DNA from: Bacteroidales bacterium
Lineage (GTDB): Bacteria; Bacteroidota; Bacteroidia; Bacteroidales; Paludibacteraceae
Assembly: GCA_004557405.1 (NCBI GenBank)
Contig: SFDZ01000014.1
Coordinates: forward strand, 1 to 62,917
Direction: 5' to 3'
DNA length: 62,917 nucleotides
Shown here: piece after piece, positions 24,890-33,594 of the stretch
How the letters are laid out: each line of letters starts with the position of its first letter
How positions within the stretch are numbered: the first letter of the stretch is position 1
The notes under the pieces: model-generated
What the model was told of the DNA's origin: nothing
What the model saw: the letters and a program-made list of their open reading frames with translations, nothing else
Databases searched by the model: none
Made by a program: the position numbers and the translations under genes

Positions 24890-25300
24890 ATGACACAACA
24901 AACAACATTGGTGCTGCAACCCAAACGACGCGGGTTCCACCTGATAACCGGCGAAATATGCAGTCAGTTGCCCGCATTGCCGGCATGCGGACTACTCCAC
25001 TTGTTCATACAACACACTTCGGCAGCATTGAGTTTGAACGAAAACGCCGACCCAGATGTGCAGACCGACCTAAAATGTGCGTTCGACCATCTGGTGCGCG
25101 AACGCGAGCCCTACTACACGCACACATGCGAAGGCGACGACGATATGCCGGCACACATCAAAAGCACGCTGATTGGCGCAAGCATCACCATCCCGATAAG
25201 CAATCATCGCCTGAATCTGGGCACATGGCAAGGCATCTACTTATGCGAATTTCGCAACCGAGCCGCCGGACGTCGCATTGTGGCCACCATCATCGAGTAA
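24890..25300 (+). CDS. YjbQ family protein (UPF0047)
   Basis: 136 residues, the whole family length. Conserved elements: 'LLHLFIQHTSAALSLNENAD', 'DHLVREREPYYTHTCEGDDDMPAHIKS' with the histidine/glutamate metal ligands, and 'LGTWQGIYLCEFR' at the end. Some members show thiamine-phosphate synthase activity, but the physiological role is uncertain. It starts 10 bp after the OmpA-family gene, so it shares the plsC transcript. Confidence 0.9.
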   Translation: MTQQTTLVLQPKRRGFHLITGEICSQLPALPACGLLHLFIQHTSAALSLNENADPDVQTDLKCAFDHLVREREPYYTHTCEGDDDMPAHIKSTLIGASITIPISNHRLNLGTWQGIYLCEFRNRAAGRRIVATIIE

Positions 25301-25303
25301 TAC

Positions 25304-25347
25304 TTGCGAATACCTATAAAAACAAAATCAAAAACACATATTCGCAA
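25304..25347. promoter_or_regulatory. Inverted repeat TTGCGAATA-N26-TATTCGCAA, copy 2
   Basis: Arms 25304-25312 and 25339-25347, identical in sequence and spacing to the element at 4395-4438. It lies between the YjbQ stop and the SUI1 ATG, ending 14 bp before that start codon. Confidence 0.5.
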
Positions 25348-25361
25348 ATACATAACACACT

Positions 25362-25703
25362 ATGAAACAACAAAATAACGATTGGAAGTCGCGATTAAAC
25401 ATTGTCTATTCCACAAATCCCGATTTTACATACGAAACCACCACCCAAGCCACCATCGACACACTGCCGCCCGAACGTCAGAAACTGCACGTACAACTCG
25501 AGCGACGCAATCGCGGCGGTAAAACGGTAACACTTGTCAGCGGCTTTGTAGGTGCCGATAACGACCTGAAAGAACTTGGCAAAATGTTGAAAACACGCTG
25601 TGGTGTAGGTGGCGCCGCCAAAGATGGCGACATCATCATACAAGGCGACCGGGTAAATAGGGTGAAAATGCTGCTTACCGAACTCGGCTACAACGTTAAA
25701 TAA
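25362..25703 (+). CDS. SUI1/eIF1-like translation factor (YciH type)
   Basis: 113 residues. The C-terminal about 80 residues are an SUI1 domain: 'LHVQLERRNRGGKTVTLVSGFVGADNDLKELGKMLKTRCGVGGAAKDGDIIIQGD', with the family glycine-rich GVGG/KDG loop. Bacterial members modulate start-site fidelity in initiation. It is separated from yjbQ by the inverted repeat at 25304-25347. The stop is 8 bp from the convergent rsmF-like gene. Confidence 0.93.
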   Translation: MKQQNNDWKSRLNIVYSTNPDFTYETTTQATIDTLPPERQKLHVQLERRNRGGKTVTLVSGFVGADNDLKELGKMLKTRCGVGGAAKDGDIIIQGDRVNRVKMLLTELGYNVK

Positions 25704-25711
25704 AATCGCGT

Positions 25712-27043
25712 TCAATTCACATTCATACGAATGCGCCATGCCGCAGGATAGAGGTTGTTGCAACGGTTTCCGATGTTTTTGACCCAACCGAGCGCCACGT
25801 GTTTGTAGGTAATCAACAGAAAACCTTTCGGAGCATCGGGCAAACAAACAGCCTCGCAATGCAAATAGCGTAGAGCCGTCTCCAAATCCACTTCTGCCCT
25901 ATTAAACGCTTCTGTATTAAGCACTTTGCTCAAAGCCAAACTTGGCTGCGGCACAAAATCGCGCCCTTTTTGTTCGGCTAAAGCAACGCCAAAGTGCAAC
26001 ACACACAGTTGTTTGAGACACGCTTGCAACAAATCGGCATACCGACACGCAAAAGCATAGTGTTTGCCGGCAAATTCGAAATGCGCATAGTGTTCGCTGT
26101 GCTGCAAATAATTTGCAAAAGGCGAATTAGACAATGTACGCAACGGCGTTTTGATGCGTCGTTTGCAAGGCGACTCGGACGAAGCATCGTGTTTGCGTAA
26201 CACGCTGATAAACAGTCCTTCGCCTCGTGTTTTGTGCGGATAGAAATGATAGCCTTCCGGCGTATGAACAATCTGCCATTCAGGGTCGATGGCCGGTTGT
26301 AGCAGTTCGGCATCGGTTTGCTGACAGAGCCATTGCACATTTTCTTCGTTTTCGTGCGGATTGTAGGTGCAAGTGCTATAAATCAAGATACCATCGGGTT
26401 TGAGGCAGCGCCAAGCGGCTGCCAAAATGTCGCGCTGTCGTTCGACACAGTGCTGTACGTTGGTCGGCGACCACTCTGTTACTGCCGTTTCGTCCTTACG
26501 AAACATGCCTTCGCCCGAACATGGCGCATCGACCAAGACAGCATCGAACATGCCGGCAAAAGCGGCGAAATCGGACGGAGCGTTGTTGGTAACAATTACG
26601 TTCGGATTGCCCCATTTCTGGAGATTTTCGGACAAGATATGCGCACGTTGGCGTACAAATTCGTTGGCCACCAACAAACCGTCGCGACACAGATGTTGCG
26701 ACAGCAATGTCGATTTTCCGCCGGGTGCCGCACACATATCGAGCACAACGGCATCGTCAGCAACAAACTGATTTACAACACATTGAACAAACATCGACGA
26801 GGCTTCCTGTACATAGTATGCGCCGGCATGAAACAGTGGGTCGCGTGTAAAATTCGGTCGTTCGGCCAGATAGCGTCCCTGCGAGCACCACGGCACGCAA
26901 TCGCCCTCGATGGAGAGGTCGATTTTGTCGTTTAGTCGGACACTCGTTACCGGTTCCTCGTTCAACGCCGCTTCAAATGGCGTCCATTCGTCGCCCAAAA
27001 TCGGCTTCAGAGTCGTTACAAATGCTGTTGGTAGCAACGGCAT
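25712..27043 (-). CDS. RsmF-like rRNA (cytosine-5) methyltransferase
   Basis: 443 residues, NOL1/NOP2/Sun family. The SAM-binding motif is DMCAAPGGKSTLLSQ. The two catalytic cysteines are in VDAPCSGEGMFRKD and YSTCTYNPHENEENV. A C-terminal RNA-binding extension (about 300-443, including LRYLHCEAVCLPDAPKGFLLITYKHVALGWVKNIG) matches the RsmF/YebU group, which methylates 16S rRNA. The gene converges with SUI1 and ends 12 bp before a DUF2147 gene. Confidence 0.92.
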   Translation of the reverse strand: MPLLPTAFVTTLKPILGDEWTPFEAALNEEPVTSVRLNDKIDLSIEGDCVPWCSQGRYLAERPNFTRDPLFHAGAYYVQEASSMFVQCVVNQFVADDAVVLDMCAAPGGKSTLLSQHLCRDGLLVANEFVRQRAHILSENLQKWGNPNVIVTNNAPSDFAAFAGMFDAVLVDAPCSGEGMFRKDETAVTEWSPTNVQHCVERQRDILAAAWRCLKPDGILIYSTCTYNPHENEENVQWLCQQTDAELLQPAIDPEWQIVHTPEGYHFYPHKTRGEGLFISVLRKHDASSESPCKRRIKTPLRTLSNSPFANYLQHSEHYAHFEFAGKHYAFACRYADLLQACLKQLCVLHFGVALAEQKGRDFVPQPSLALSKVLNTEAFNRAEVDLETALRYLHCEAVCLPDAPKGFLLITYKHVALGWVKNIGNRCNNLYPAAWRIRMNVN

Positions 27044-27055
27044 GCGAGATGGTTG

Positions 27056-27517
27056 TTATTCTATTTTGTCCCAATACATTGTCAGCCCGAACATCGACAC
27101 GCCCCAGTAGCCGCGCACGCGCAGTGTCGAGTCGTTTTCGAAACGCATGTACGAGCGATAGAAACGTCCGTTTTGCGGATTATACACTTCGCCGTTTTGC
27201 CACTCTTTTTCGTTTTTGTTGTAGGCCAAGTGGCGCATCATCACCACGCTGTCGCATGGTACATTGCGCAGTGCCGGATTGGGATTGTTGACATCGCGGC
27301 GGCGTGTGCCATCGGGATTGTTTGGGTGGTTCATCCACACCACTTGAGCATCGTAAGTGCCTTGTGCATTGCGATATATACGCACTTTGCATTGTTCGCC
27401 GGACGTGAATTTATCGACCACGTAATACAAGCCGCAGATTTTGTCGGCTTCGGTGTCGGCAAAAGCCGTAATCACCGGCAGAAACATCAAAATACATATC
27501 AGAAGTAGTTCTATCAT
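27056..27517 (-). CDS. DUF2147 secreted protein
   Basis: 153 residues with an N-terminal signal (MIELLLICILMFLPVITAFADTEAD). The DUF2147 pattern is visible: 'ICGLYYV...KVRIYRNAQGTYDAQVVWMNHPN', '...NGEVYNPQNGRFYRSYMRFENDSTLRVRGYWGVSMFGLTMYW'. A small lipocalin-like beta barrel in the periplasm is expected; ligand unknown. It starts 2 bp after the parC stop and is co-transcribed with it. Confidence 0.88.
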   Translation of the reverse strand: MIELLLICILMFLPVITAFADTEADKICGLYYVVDKFTSGEQCKVRIYRNAQGTYDAQVVWMNHPNNPDGTRRRDVNNPNPALRNVPCDSVVMMRHLAYNKNEKEWQNGEVYNPQNGRFYRSYMRFENDSTLRVRGYWGVSMFGLTMYWDKIE

Positions 27518-27519
27518 AA

Positions 27520-30357
27520 TTAAAACAATGTTAGTTGTCCTGTTATTTCGTCGATGTCGTCGCCATCCGAAGGTGTCGTCGTATCGGTATCGTTTCGGGT
27601 CGTATCAATCGTTACGATTTCGATGTGTTGGGTGTCGGCATCGTCAGTTTTTGTGGTATCGACTGACACGATTTCCGGTTGTTGTTCGATGTCCGATGCC
27701 GTTTGTGGTGTTTCGCCATCGGGTTGTGCAGCATCGGCAGTCGGCTTGTCGGCCGGCATACGCAGCGGTTCCAACTCCTCGACATTTTCTACCGTCCATG
27801 TAGTCAGGCGTTTACCTTTTGCTTTGTAACTTTTTACGGCAATGAATGTTTCGCCATCGACTTCGAATGGTTCGCGGAACGAGTCGCCACCGCCGAGTGT
27901 TACTCTGAACCGCGGATACACTTGGTCGGAGAGTGCAAACAGGCGCGACAATTTGCTGTCGCCGATGAACGAAGTGCGATTTTTTTGCACCTCGAACGTG
28001 AATCGTTTCAGATAGGCGAAACCTTGTTCGGCGTCGTACAGAGCGGCCGACCACACTTTGCCGACGTCGAATTTTTCGATGCGCAGAATGTCGTCGTCGT
28101 AGTGGTTGTTCAGGTCGAAATTGGTGGTATAGAAATCGCCGTTTTTGGTGATGACCAAAATCATGTCGTCGTTGAAAAATTCGCCTATATATTGTCCGCG
28201 TTTGTCGATGTTCAGCCGCAGCACGTCGGCATCGAACCAAATGGGTGTGCCGCCGAGTGTGGATCCGCCTTTTTGTTTGAGCAGAATTTTGTGCACGTCG
28301 AATTTGGTCAGTATGTTGCCCATCGACTGCCGTCCTTTGATAGCTATTTCCGAAAAATCTTTTTCGAACACCAAATTTTTGATGCGGCGCGTGGTTGGTC
28401 GCAAGGTTACTTTGATGGTTTCGGCTTCGCCGTTAGCGTTGGCCGTGAAATAGACGATTTTTGAGTTTGGTGCGCCTTTGGTCAGGTCGTATTCTTTGTC
28501 GCGCGTAACGCTGCTCACGGCAAATCGTTTGATGTAGTATGCGCCGGCGCGTCCATCGCGGTACACCACGTTGTAAATGGTGCGTTGGTCGTTTTTCAGA
28601 TAGACGGCCACATGGATAATATCCTTGCCGACGTAGGCTTTTTCGGCCACTTTCACCACTTTGTATTTGCCGTCTTTGAAAAATACGATGATGTCGTCGA
28701 TGTCGGAACAGTTGCACACGAACTCGACGTTATCGTCCTTTTTGAGCCCCGTTCCGATGAATCCTTCGGTGCGATTGACATAGAGTTTGGCGTTGGCTTC
28801 GACCACTTTGGCTGCCTGAATGGTTTCGAAGTTGCGTATTTCGGTCAGCCGCGGATAGGCTTTGCCGTATTTTTCTTTCAGATGTGTGAACCAATCGATG
28901 GCGTAATCGACGATGTGTTCGAGGTGGTACTGCACCTGTTTCATTTGTGCTTCGGTGTTGGCAATGTCTTCGTCGGCTTTTTTGATGTCGAATTTCGATA
29001 TTTTGCGTACCGGTTTTTCGCACAGTTTCATCACATCGTCGCGCGTTATCGGTTTGTGCAACAGATTACGATAAGGATCGAATCCGCGTTCGATGGCTGT
29101 CAGTTGGTCGTCCCACGTTGGGAAATCTTGTTCCAAAATTTTGTAGATGCGTTTCTCGAAGAATAGTTTTTCGAGCGATGTCCAATGCCAATGATTTTCG
29201 AGTTCGCCCATTTCGATGTTCAACTCTTCGGTCAGCAGTCGCACCGTTTGAGCCGTATTGCGGCGCAGTACTTCGCTCACGGTGATGAAACACGGTTTGT
29301 TGTCGTCCACCACGCAGCAGTTGGGCGAGTAACTGACTTCGCATTTGGTAAAGGCATACAGTGCATCGATGGTTTTGTCGGACGAGGTTTTGGCTTCGAG
29401 ATGTACCAAAATTTCGACACCGGCCGAGGTGTGATCCTCTACTTTTTTGATGTTGATTTTGCCTTTTTCGTCGGCCGACACAATGGTTTCGATAAGTGCC
29501 CCCGTCGTCAAGCCGTAAGGTATATCTTTGATAACCAACGTTTTGTTATCCAATTTTTCGATATGTGCGCGAATTTTCACTACGCCACCGCGTTCGCCGT
29601 CGTTGTAACGGCTCACATCGACCAAGCCGCCCGTCGGAAAATCGGGGAATAGTTGAAATGGTTCGTTGCGCAACACGGCAATCGATGCGTCGATCAACTC
29701 GTTGAAGTTGTGCGGCATAATTTTGGAGTTGAGTCCCAAGCCGATGCCTTCGCAGCCTTGTGCCAACAACAACGGAAATTTTACCGGCAGCGAAATAGGC
29801 TCTTGGTTGCGCCCGTCGTACGATGGTTTCCAAGGCGTGGTTTTGGGGTTGAACACCGCCTCCAACGCAAATTTCGACAAACGCGCTTCGATGTAACGTG
29901 GCGCTGCGGCATCGTCGCCGGTGAGTATATTGCCCCAGTTACCCTGACAATCGATGAGCAGATTTTTCTGTCCCAAATTGACGAGCGCCGTATAGATAGA
30001 GGCGTCGCCGTGCGGGTGAAACTGCATAGTCGAACCCACAATGTTGGCCACCTTGTTGTAGCGCCCGTCGTCCAAACGTTTCATGGCGTGCAGCACGCGG
30101 CGTTGCACAGGTTTCAAGCCGTCGTTGATGTGCGGAATGGCACGGTCGAGGTTGACATACGACGCATAGTCGAGAAACCACGTTTGATACATACCCGGCA
30201 GATGCCGTTTAGCATCTTCGTCCTGCATATTCGGCATTTTGTAGTCAGAATGTCCTTCGGCAACCGACTCGTCGGCCGAAAGGTCGGCAGCAGTTTGGTC
30301 GGTGGCTGTTACTTCGTCGTCGTCGGGAATTGATGTGTTTTTCGTTTCTTCGGCCAT
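27520..30357 (-). CDS. parC: DNA topoisomerase IV subunit A (ParC, Bacteroidetes type)
   Basis: 945 residues. Breakage-rejoining core with HPHGDASIYTALVNLGQ and the catalytic tyrosine Y155 in APRYIEARL. Compared with GyrA at 9749-12310 it has a charged N-terminal extension (about 50 residues, AEETKNTSIPDDDEVT), no GyrA box, a divergent C-terminal domain, and an acidic T/D-rich tail of about 80 residues. ParC decatenates daughter chromosomes with ParE. A TATTTTTG -7 element lies at 30388-30395 on this strand, 30 bp upstream. Confidence 0.92.
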   Translation of the reverse strand: MAEETKNTSIPDDDEVTATDQTAADLSADESVAEGHSDYKMPNMQDEDAKRHLPGMYQTWFLDYASYVNLDRAIPHINDGLKPVQRRVLHAMKRLDDGRYNKVANIVGSTMQFHPHGDASIYTALVNLGQKNLLIDCQGNWGNILTGDDAAAPRYIEARLSKFALEAVFNPKTTPWKPSYDGRNQEPISLPVKFPLLLAQGCEGIGLGLNSKIMPHNFNELIDASIAVLRNEPFQLFPDFPTGGLVDVSRYNDGERGGVVKIRAHIEKLDNKTLVIKDIPYGLTTGALIETIVSADEKGKINIKKVEDHTSAGVEILVHLEAKTSSDKTIDALYAFTKCEVSYSPNCCVVDDNKPCFITVSEVLRRNTAQTVRLLTEELNIEMGELENHWHWTSLEKLFFEKRIYKILEQDFPTWDDQLTAIERGFDPYRNLLHKPITRDDVMKLCEKPVRKISKFDIKKADEDIANTEAQMKQVQYHLEHIVDYAIDWFTHLKEKYGKAYPRLTEIRNFETIQAAKVVEANAKLYVNRTEGFIGTGLKKDDNVEFVCNCSDIDDIIVFFKDGKYKVVKVAEKAYVGKDIIHVAVYLKNDQRTIYNVVYRDGRAGAYYIKRFAVSSVTRDKEYDLTKGAPNSKIVYFTANANGEAETIKVTLRPTTRRIKNLVFEKDFSEIAIKGRQSMGNILTKFDVHKILLKQKGGSTLGGTPIWFDADVLRLNIDKRGQYIGEFFNDDMILVITKNGDFYTTNFDLNNHYDDDILRIEKFDVGKVWSAALYDAEQGFAYLKRFTFEVQKNRTSFIGDSKLSRLFALSDQVYPRFRVTLGGGDSFREPFEVDGETFIAVKSYKAKGKRLTTWTVENVEELEPLRMPADKPTADAAQPDGETPQTASDIEQQPEIVSVDTTKTDDADTQHIEIVTIDTTRNDTDTTTPSDGDDIDEITGQLTLF

Positions 30358-30468
30358 AGGTTCGTGTCATTTTTCGCATTAAACGTGCAAAAATACTAAA
30401 AAAAACGGCATCTCACACCCTATAATAACAGAAAGTTATCAACAAACAGCAGCACAACACCCGATACA

Positions 30469-30500
30469 TTTGTTTTTTGCGACAATAAATACTATTTTTG
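30469..30500 (+). promoter_or_regulatory. Promoter of the SAM methyltransferase gene
   Basis: TTTG (30469-30472), exact 20-nt spacer, TATTTTTG (30493-30500), 18 bp before the ATG at 30519; the leader is therefore very short. Confidence 0.7.
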
Positions 30501-30518
30501 CACATCAAACAAAATAGT

Positions 30519-31691
30519 ATGAATCAGGAAACGCAACAATTCATCATCGACCATTTGCACGACGATGTGCGGCGATTGGCTTTCAAAACCGTACCGCCCG
30601 CCATCGATCTGCGCTATGCGTTGCAGCAGATAGAAGCGCGCCGGCGGCTTACCGACAAGGTGCCAACTTGGGCGTCCAATCTGCAACTCGAGTTTCCGCC
30701 GCATCTGTCGGTCGAGCAATGCTCGTCGGAGCGAACTGCGCACTACAAAACCACGCTGTTGCAAGGCGACACGTTAGTCGATTTGACCGGCGGCATGGGT
30801 GTCGATTGTTACTTTCTGTCGGCCAATTTTCGCCACACACACTATGTGGAACAGCAACCGCTTTTGGCCGAATTGGCAGGCAAAAATTTTGCATCGCTCG
30901 ATGCCAACATCGTGGTGCACAACTGCCCTGCCGAAACATTTTTGGAACACTGTGCATCGGTTTCAGCCATATTTATCGACCCTGCGCGCCGCGACAATTC
31001 CGGTCGCAAAATGGTATCGATAAGCGACTGCACGCCCGATGTGGCTGCGCTGCAACACACGCTGCTTGCCAAAGCCCCGAACGTGCTGATAAAACTATCG
31101 CCGATGCTCGATATTGCCGTAGTGTTGCGCGAACTGCAACACGTCAAAGCCATTCACGTCGTGGCTGTCGATAACGAATGCAAGGAATTGTTGGTCGAGT
31201 TGGAGCGCCACTATGCTGCCGAGCCCGTGTTGCATGCCGTCAATCTGACAGCGGCACAAACCGAACGTTTTACGTTTCGTCCGAGCGAAGAGAGACACAT
31301 CTTGCCCACCATGGCTGCCGGCGTCGGGCGCTATCTGTACGAGCCCAATGCCGCCCTGCTGAAAGCCGGAGCATTCCGCACCATAGCACACCGATTCGGA
31401 ATCGATAAGTTGCACACCAACAGCCACTTATACACCGGCGATACGTTGCAAAACGATTTTCCCGGACGCCGATTCGAGGTCGAAGCCGTTGTGCCGTTCA
31501 AATCGAAACTGAAACCGGCCGACCTGCGACACACCAACAAAGCCTGTATTGCCGCACGCAATTTTCCGCTGAGCGTAGCCGACTTGCGCAAAGTGCTGAA
31601 AATAGGCGATGGCGGCGACACATTCATCTTTGCCACTACCCTACGCGACAACTCTAAAGTGTTGATTTTCGGCCACAAAACGGCACAATAA
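30519..31691 (+). CDS. Class I SAM-dependent methyltransferase (PG_1098/THUMP-like)
   Basis: 390 residues from ATG at 30519. The Rossmann SAM-binding loop is LVDLTGGMGVDCYFLS and the acidic motif is IFIDPARRD. An N-terminal helical segment precedes it, and a ferredoxin-like/THUMP-like C-terminal part follows, ending 'LRKVLKIGDGGDTFIFATTLRD'. This matches the P. gingivalis PG_1098 group, probably an RNA methyltransferase; the target is unknown. A bidirectional terminator follows at 31713-31744. Confidence 0.85.
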   Translation: MNQETQQFIIDHLHDDVRRLAFKTVPPAIDLRYALQQIEARRRLTDKVPTWASNLQLEFPPHLSVEQCSSERTAHYKTTLLQGDTLVDLTGGMGVDCYFLSANFRHTHYVEQQPLLAELAGKNFASLDANIVVHNCPAETFLEHCASVSAIFIDPARRDNSGRKMVSISDCTPDVAALQHTLLAKAPNVLIKLSPMLDIAVVLRELQHVKAIHVVAVDNECKELLVELERHYAAEPVLHAVNLTAAQTERFTFRPSEERHILPTMAAGVGRYLYEPNAALLKAGAFRTIAHRFGIDKLHTNSHLYTGDTLQNDFPGRRFEVEAVVPFKSKLKPADLRHTNKACIAARNFPLSVADLRKVLKIGDGGDTFIFATTLRDNSKVLIFGHKTAQ

Positions 31692-31712
31692 ACGCCAAAC
31701 TATACGATGCAA

Positions 31713-31744
31713 AAAATCCCAACCATTTGACTGATTGGGATTTT
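31713..31744. terminator. Bidirectional intrinsic terminator
   Basis: 10-bp perfect stem AAAATCCCAA (31713-31722) / TTGGGATTTT (31735-31744) between the methyltransferase gene (plus) and tRNA-Asp (minus); both strands end in a T-rich arm. Confidence 0.75.
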
Positions 31745-31747
31745 CTG

Positions 31748-31821
31748 CGGTGCGGACGGGACTCGAACCCGCGACCTCCGGCGTGACAGGCCGATATTCT
31801 AACCAACTGAACTACCGCACC
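31748..31821 (-). tRNA. tRNA-Asp (anticodon GTC)
   Basis: 74-nt cloverleaf on the minus strand: acceptor GGTGCGG/CCGCACC, discriminator G73, anticodon arm TCGGC-CTGTCAC-GCCGG with anticodon GTC, variable loop AGGTC, T arm GCGGG-TTCGAGT-CCCGT. CCA is not encoded. Its promoter is at 31847-31877. Confidence 0.95.
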
Positions 31822-31846
31822 AAGGTTTGCTTCTCAAAAGCGAGTG

Positions 31847-31877
31847 CAAAGGTACAACATTTATTTGATTCTGCAAA
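31847..31877 (-). promoter_or_regulatory. Promoter of tRNA-Asp
   Basis: Minus strand: TTTG (31874-31877), 19-nt spacer, TACCTTTG (31847-31854). Confidence 0.7.
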
Positions 31878-31950
31878 CATTTTGGCCATTTTTTTTCAAA
31901 AAAACGCATTTTTTTGTAGATAAAACGCCAATACGCTGATTTTCAGCGAC

Positions 31951-32712
31951 TCAAAAAGTATATTTTGCAGCAACAGTCGGGCAACATTTGAAGCCTTTTA
32001 CCGAACTAAAGTTAACACTCATCTCGATTTCGGTGCCGACAGCAATGCACGGGCGAATGTTCCACCACAGTTGCGGCTCGGCGATGAACACAAATTTGGA
32101 AGTGGTCGGTACCTCGAGCGGATTGGCGTGCATGTCGAAATAGTTAGTGTTGCGTTCGTACCAAAAATCGGCAAAGCCTGAAAAAGTGAACCGATTTTGC
32201 CACCAATTTATTGTCCACACGGCCGTGATTTGAAACGAAGCCGGCTCCTTGCCCATGATGTATTTGTACAAGGCTTTAATATTGTACACGCGCGTATAGT
32301 CCTTGCTATGGAAAAAATAATCGAGCCCGACAAGAAACGCATTATTGATGGCCAGCCCCTTGCCGTCGGTCATAAACAAGCCGCCATTGTACTCGATTTG
32401 TGCGCTGATGGGTACTTTTTTCGACAGCGAAAAACAGCGCGCCACTTCCATATAGGCCAATCCGGGATTGTAGTAAGTGCCATTGGTGAGCGACGTTTTC
32501 GATCTGAAATTGAAATCGAAATCGACAAAAATGAACGTATTGCCGATTTTGTCGGGTTTGAACATTTCGAACGTTGTAGTAACATAATTGCGCCCCTCGC
32601 CAAAGTCGTAATGTACCTGAAAATTTTGCGCTTCAAGAAAAAATGGCGACAAGCAAAAAACGAAAAAAAGCGATTTTTTAGCAAATACGAGCGTTTTCAA
32701 CAAGTTGTTCAT
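31951..32712 (-). CDS. DUF5020 outer membrane protein (Tsx-like nucleoside channel fold)
   Basis: 253 residues. A signal peptide (ends about FFLEAQ) leads into 'NFQVHYDFGEGRNYVTTTFEMFKPD', then amphipathic strands and an aromatic C-terminal residue (AAKYTF), as expected for an outer membrane beta barrel. The family is DUF5020, related to nucleoside-specific Tsx channels. A cytidine deaminase starts 375 bp away on the other strand, which fits a nucleoside uptake and salvage pair, though they are divergent and not one operon. Confidence 0.82.
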   Translation of the reverse strand: MNNLLKTLVFAKKSLFFVFCLSPFFLEAQNFQVHYDFGEGRNYVTTTFEMFKPDKIGNTFIFVDFDFNFRSKTSLTNGTYYNPGLAYMEVARCFSLSKKVPISAQIEYNGGLFMTDGKGLAINNAFLVGLDYFFHSKDYTRVYNIKALYKYIMGKEPASFQITAVWTINWWQNRFTFSGFADFWYERNTNYFDMHANPLEVPTTSKFVFIAEPQLWWNIRPCIAVGTEIEMSVNFSSVKGFKCCPTVAAKYTF

Positions 32713-32859
32713 GACAGAAAAAATGACAAAAAAGCGTTTAATTATAAATTATTATTTACATAAAATACTGACACACTGCAAATTACATCATTCTATAATT
32801 CCCTATAGACGCTGATGCTTTCGATTTTTCAAAAATATGTCAAACAACATACTTTTTAT

Positions 32860-32892
32860 TTTGGTATCATCTTCAAAAAGATAGTAACTTTG
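32860..32892 (+). promoter_or_regulatory. Strong promoter without a downstream ORF
   Basis: TTTG (32860-32863), 21-nt spacer, TAACTTTG (32885-32892). It points into the candidate small RNA and not directly into the deaminase gene, which has its own promoter. Confidence 0.6.
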
Positions 32893-32897
32893 CAGTG

Positions 32898-32990
32898 TAA
32901 GAAGAAACGAGACCAAAATCTTTTTTACCTTAAAACCTAATACTGAGAAATTTATTGAAAAAAGGCCTTTGTGAAAAGGTCTTTTTTTTG
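32898..32990 (+). ncRNA. Candidate small RNA of about 90 nt
   Basis: It runs from a consensus promoter to an intrinsic terminator (AAAAGGCC 32960-32967, GGTCTTTT 32978-32985, T8 at 32982-32989) with no ORF. The 5' part can fold through CAGT...ACTG enclosing GTAAGAAGA...TCTTTTTTAC. I do not recognise a known RNA family. It might instead be an attenuated leader of the deaminase gene, but that gene carries a separate promoter at 33027-33057. Confidence 0.45.
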
Positions 32991-33026
32991 TGCAGTGCAA
33001 AGGTATATATTTTTTTCGAAATACTA

Positions 33027-33057
33027 TTGGTACATTCAAAAATATTTTGTATATTTG
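33027..33057 (+). promoter_or_regulatory. Promoter of cytidine deaminase gene
   Basis: TTG (33027-33029), 20-nt spacer, TATATTTG (33050-33057), about 30 bp upstream of the ATG at 33088. Confidence 0.65.
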
Positions 33058-33087
33058 CAAACTCTAACCTTAAATGAAACAGACACT

Positions 33088-33567
33088 ATGCAAACAAAAA
33101 AGATTGAAATCGATGTTGAAGTTTTGCAATACGAAGAGTTGACTGCTCCCGATCGCGAGTTGATAGATGTAGCCAAGGAAGCGACCAAATCGTCGTTTGC
33201 GCCCTATTCGCGTTTCAATGTGGGTGCGGCCGTGCGCCTCGAAAACGGCGTGATACTACACGGTTCGAATCAGGAAAACTCGGCTTATCCATCGGGTTTG
33301 TGCGCCGAACGCGTTACGATATTCTATGCCAACGCACACTATCCCGACATAGCGCCGCGCACATTGGCCATTGCCACGTTTGCCGGCGGCGATTTTCTGT
33401 CCGACCCCATAACGCCTTGCGGTGCTTGCCGTCAGGTGCTGATAGACTGCGAAAAACGCTATGGCAAAGACATTGCCGTATTGCTGTTTGGTAAAAAATA
33501 TATTTATAAGGTGAAGTGCATACGCGACTTGATGCCACTTGCGTTCGACGAGGAAAGTCTTGTTTGA
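33088..33567 (+). CDS. cdd: Cytidine deaminase
   Basis: 159 residues from ATG at 33088 (MQTKKIEIDVEVL); the upstream open frame lies in the promoter. Zinc-binding motifs of the homotetrameric class: CAE (in SGLCAERVT) and PCGACRQ, with the substrate-binding SRFNVGAAV and NQENSAYPSG. It hydrolyses cytidine or deoxycytidine to uridine in pyrimidine salvage. The last about 25 residues (YKVKCIRDLMPLAF) are typical. The next gene starts 27 bp later. Confidence 0.95.
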   Translation: MQTKKIEIDVEVLQYEELTAPDRELIDVAKEATKSSFAPYSRFNVGAAVRLENGVILHGSNQENSAYPSGLCAERVTIFYANAHYPDIAPRTLAIATFAGGDFLSDPITPCGACRQVLIDCEKRYGKDIAVLLFGKKYIYKVKCIRDLMPLAFDEESLV

Positions 33568-33594
33568 CACAATAACGACACAACACGAATCACT

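Noticed and set aside
9749..30357. Two type IIA topoisomerase A genes as a gene duplication
   Set aside because: They are the normal gyrA and parC pair, distinguished by the C-terminal domains and the GyrA box.
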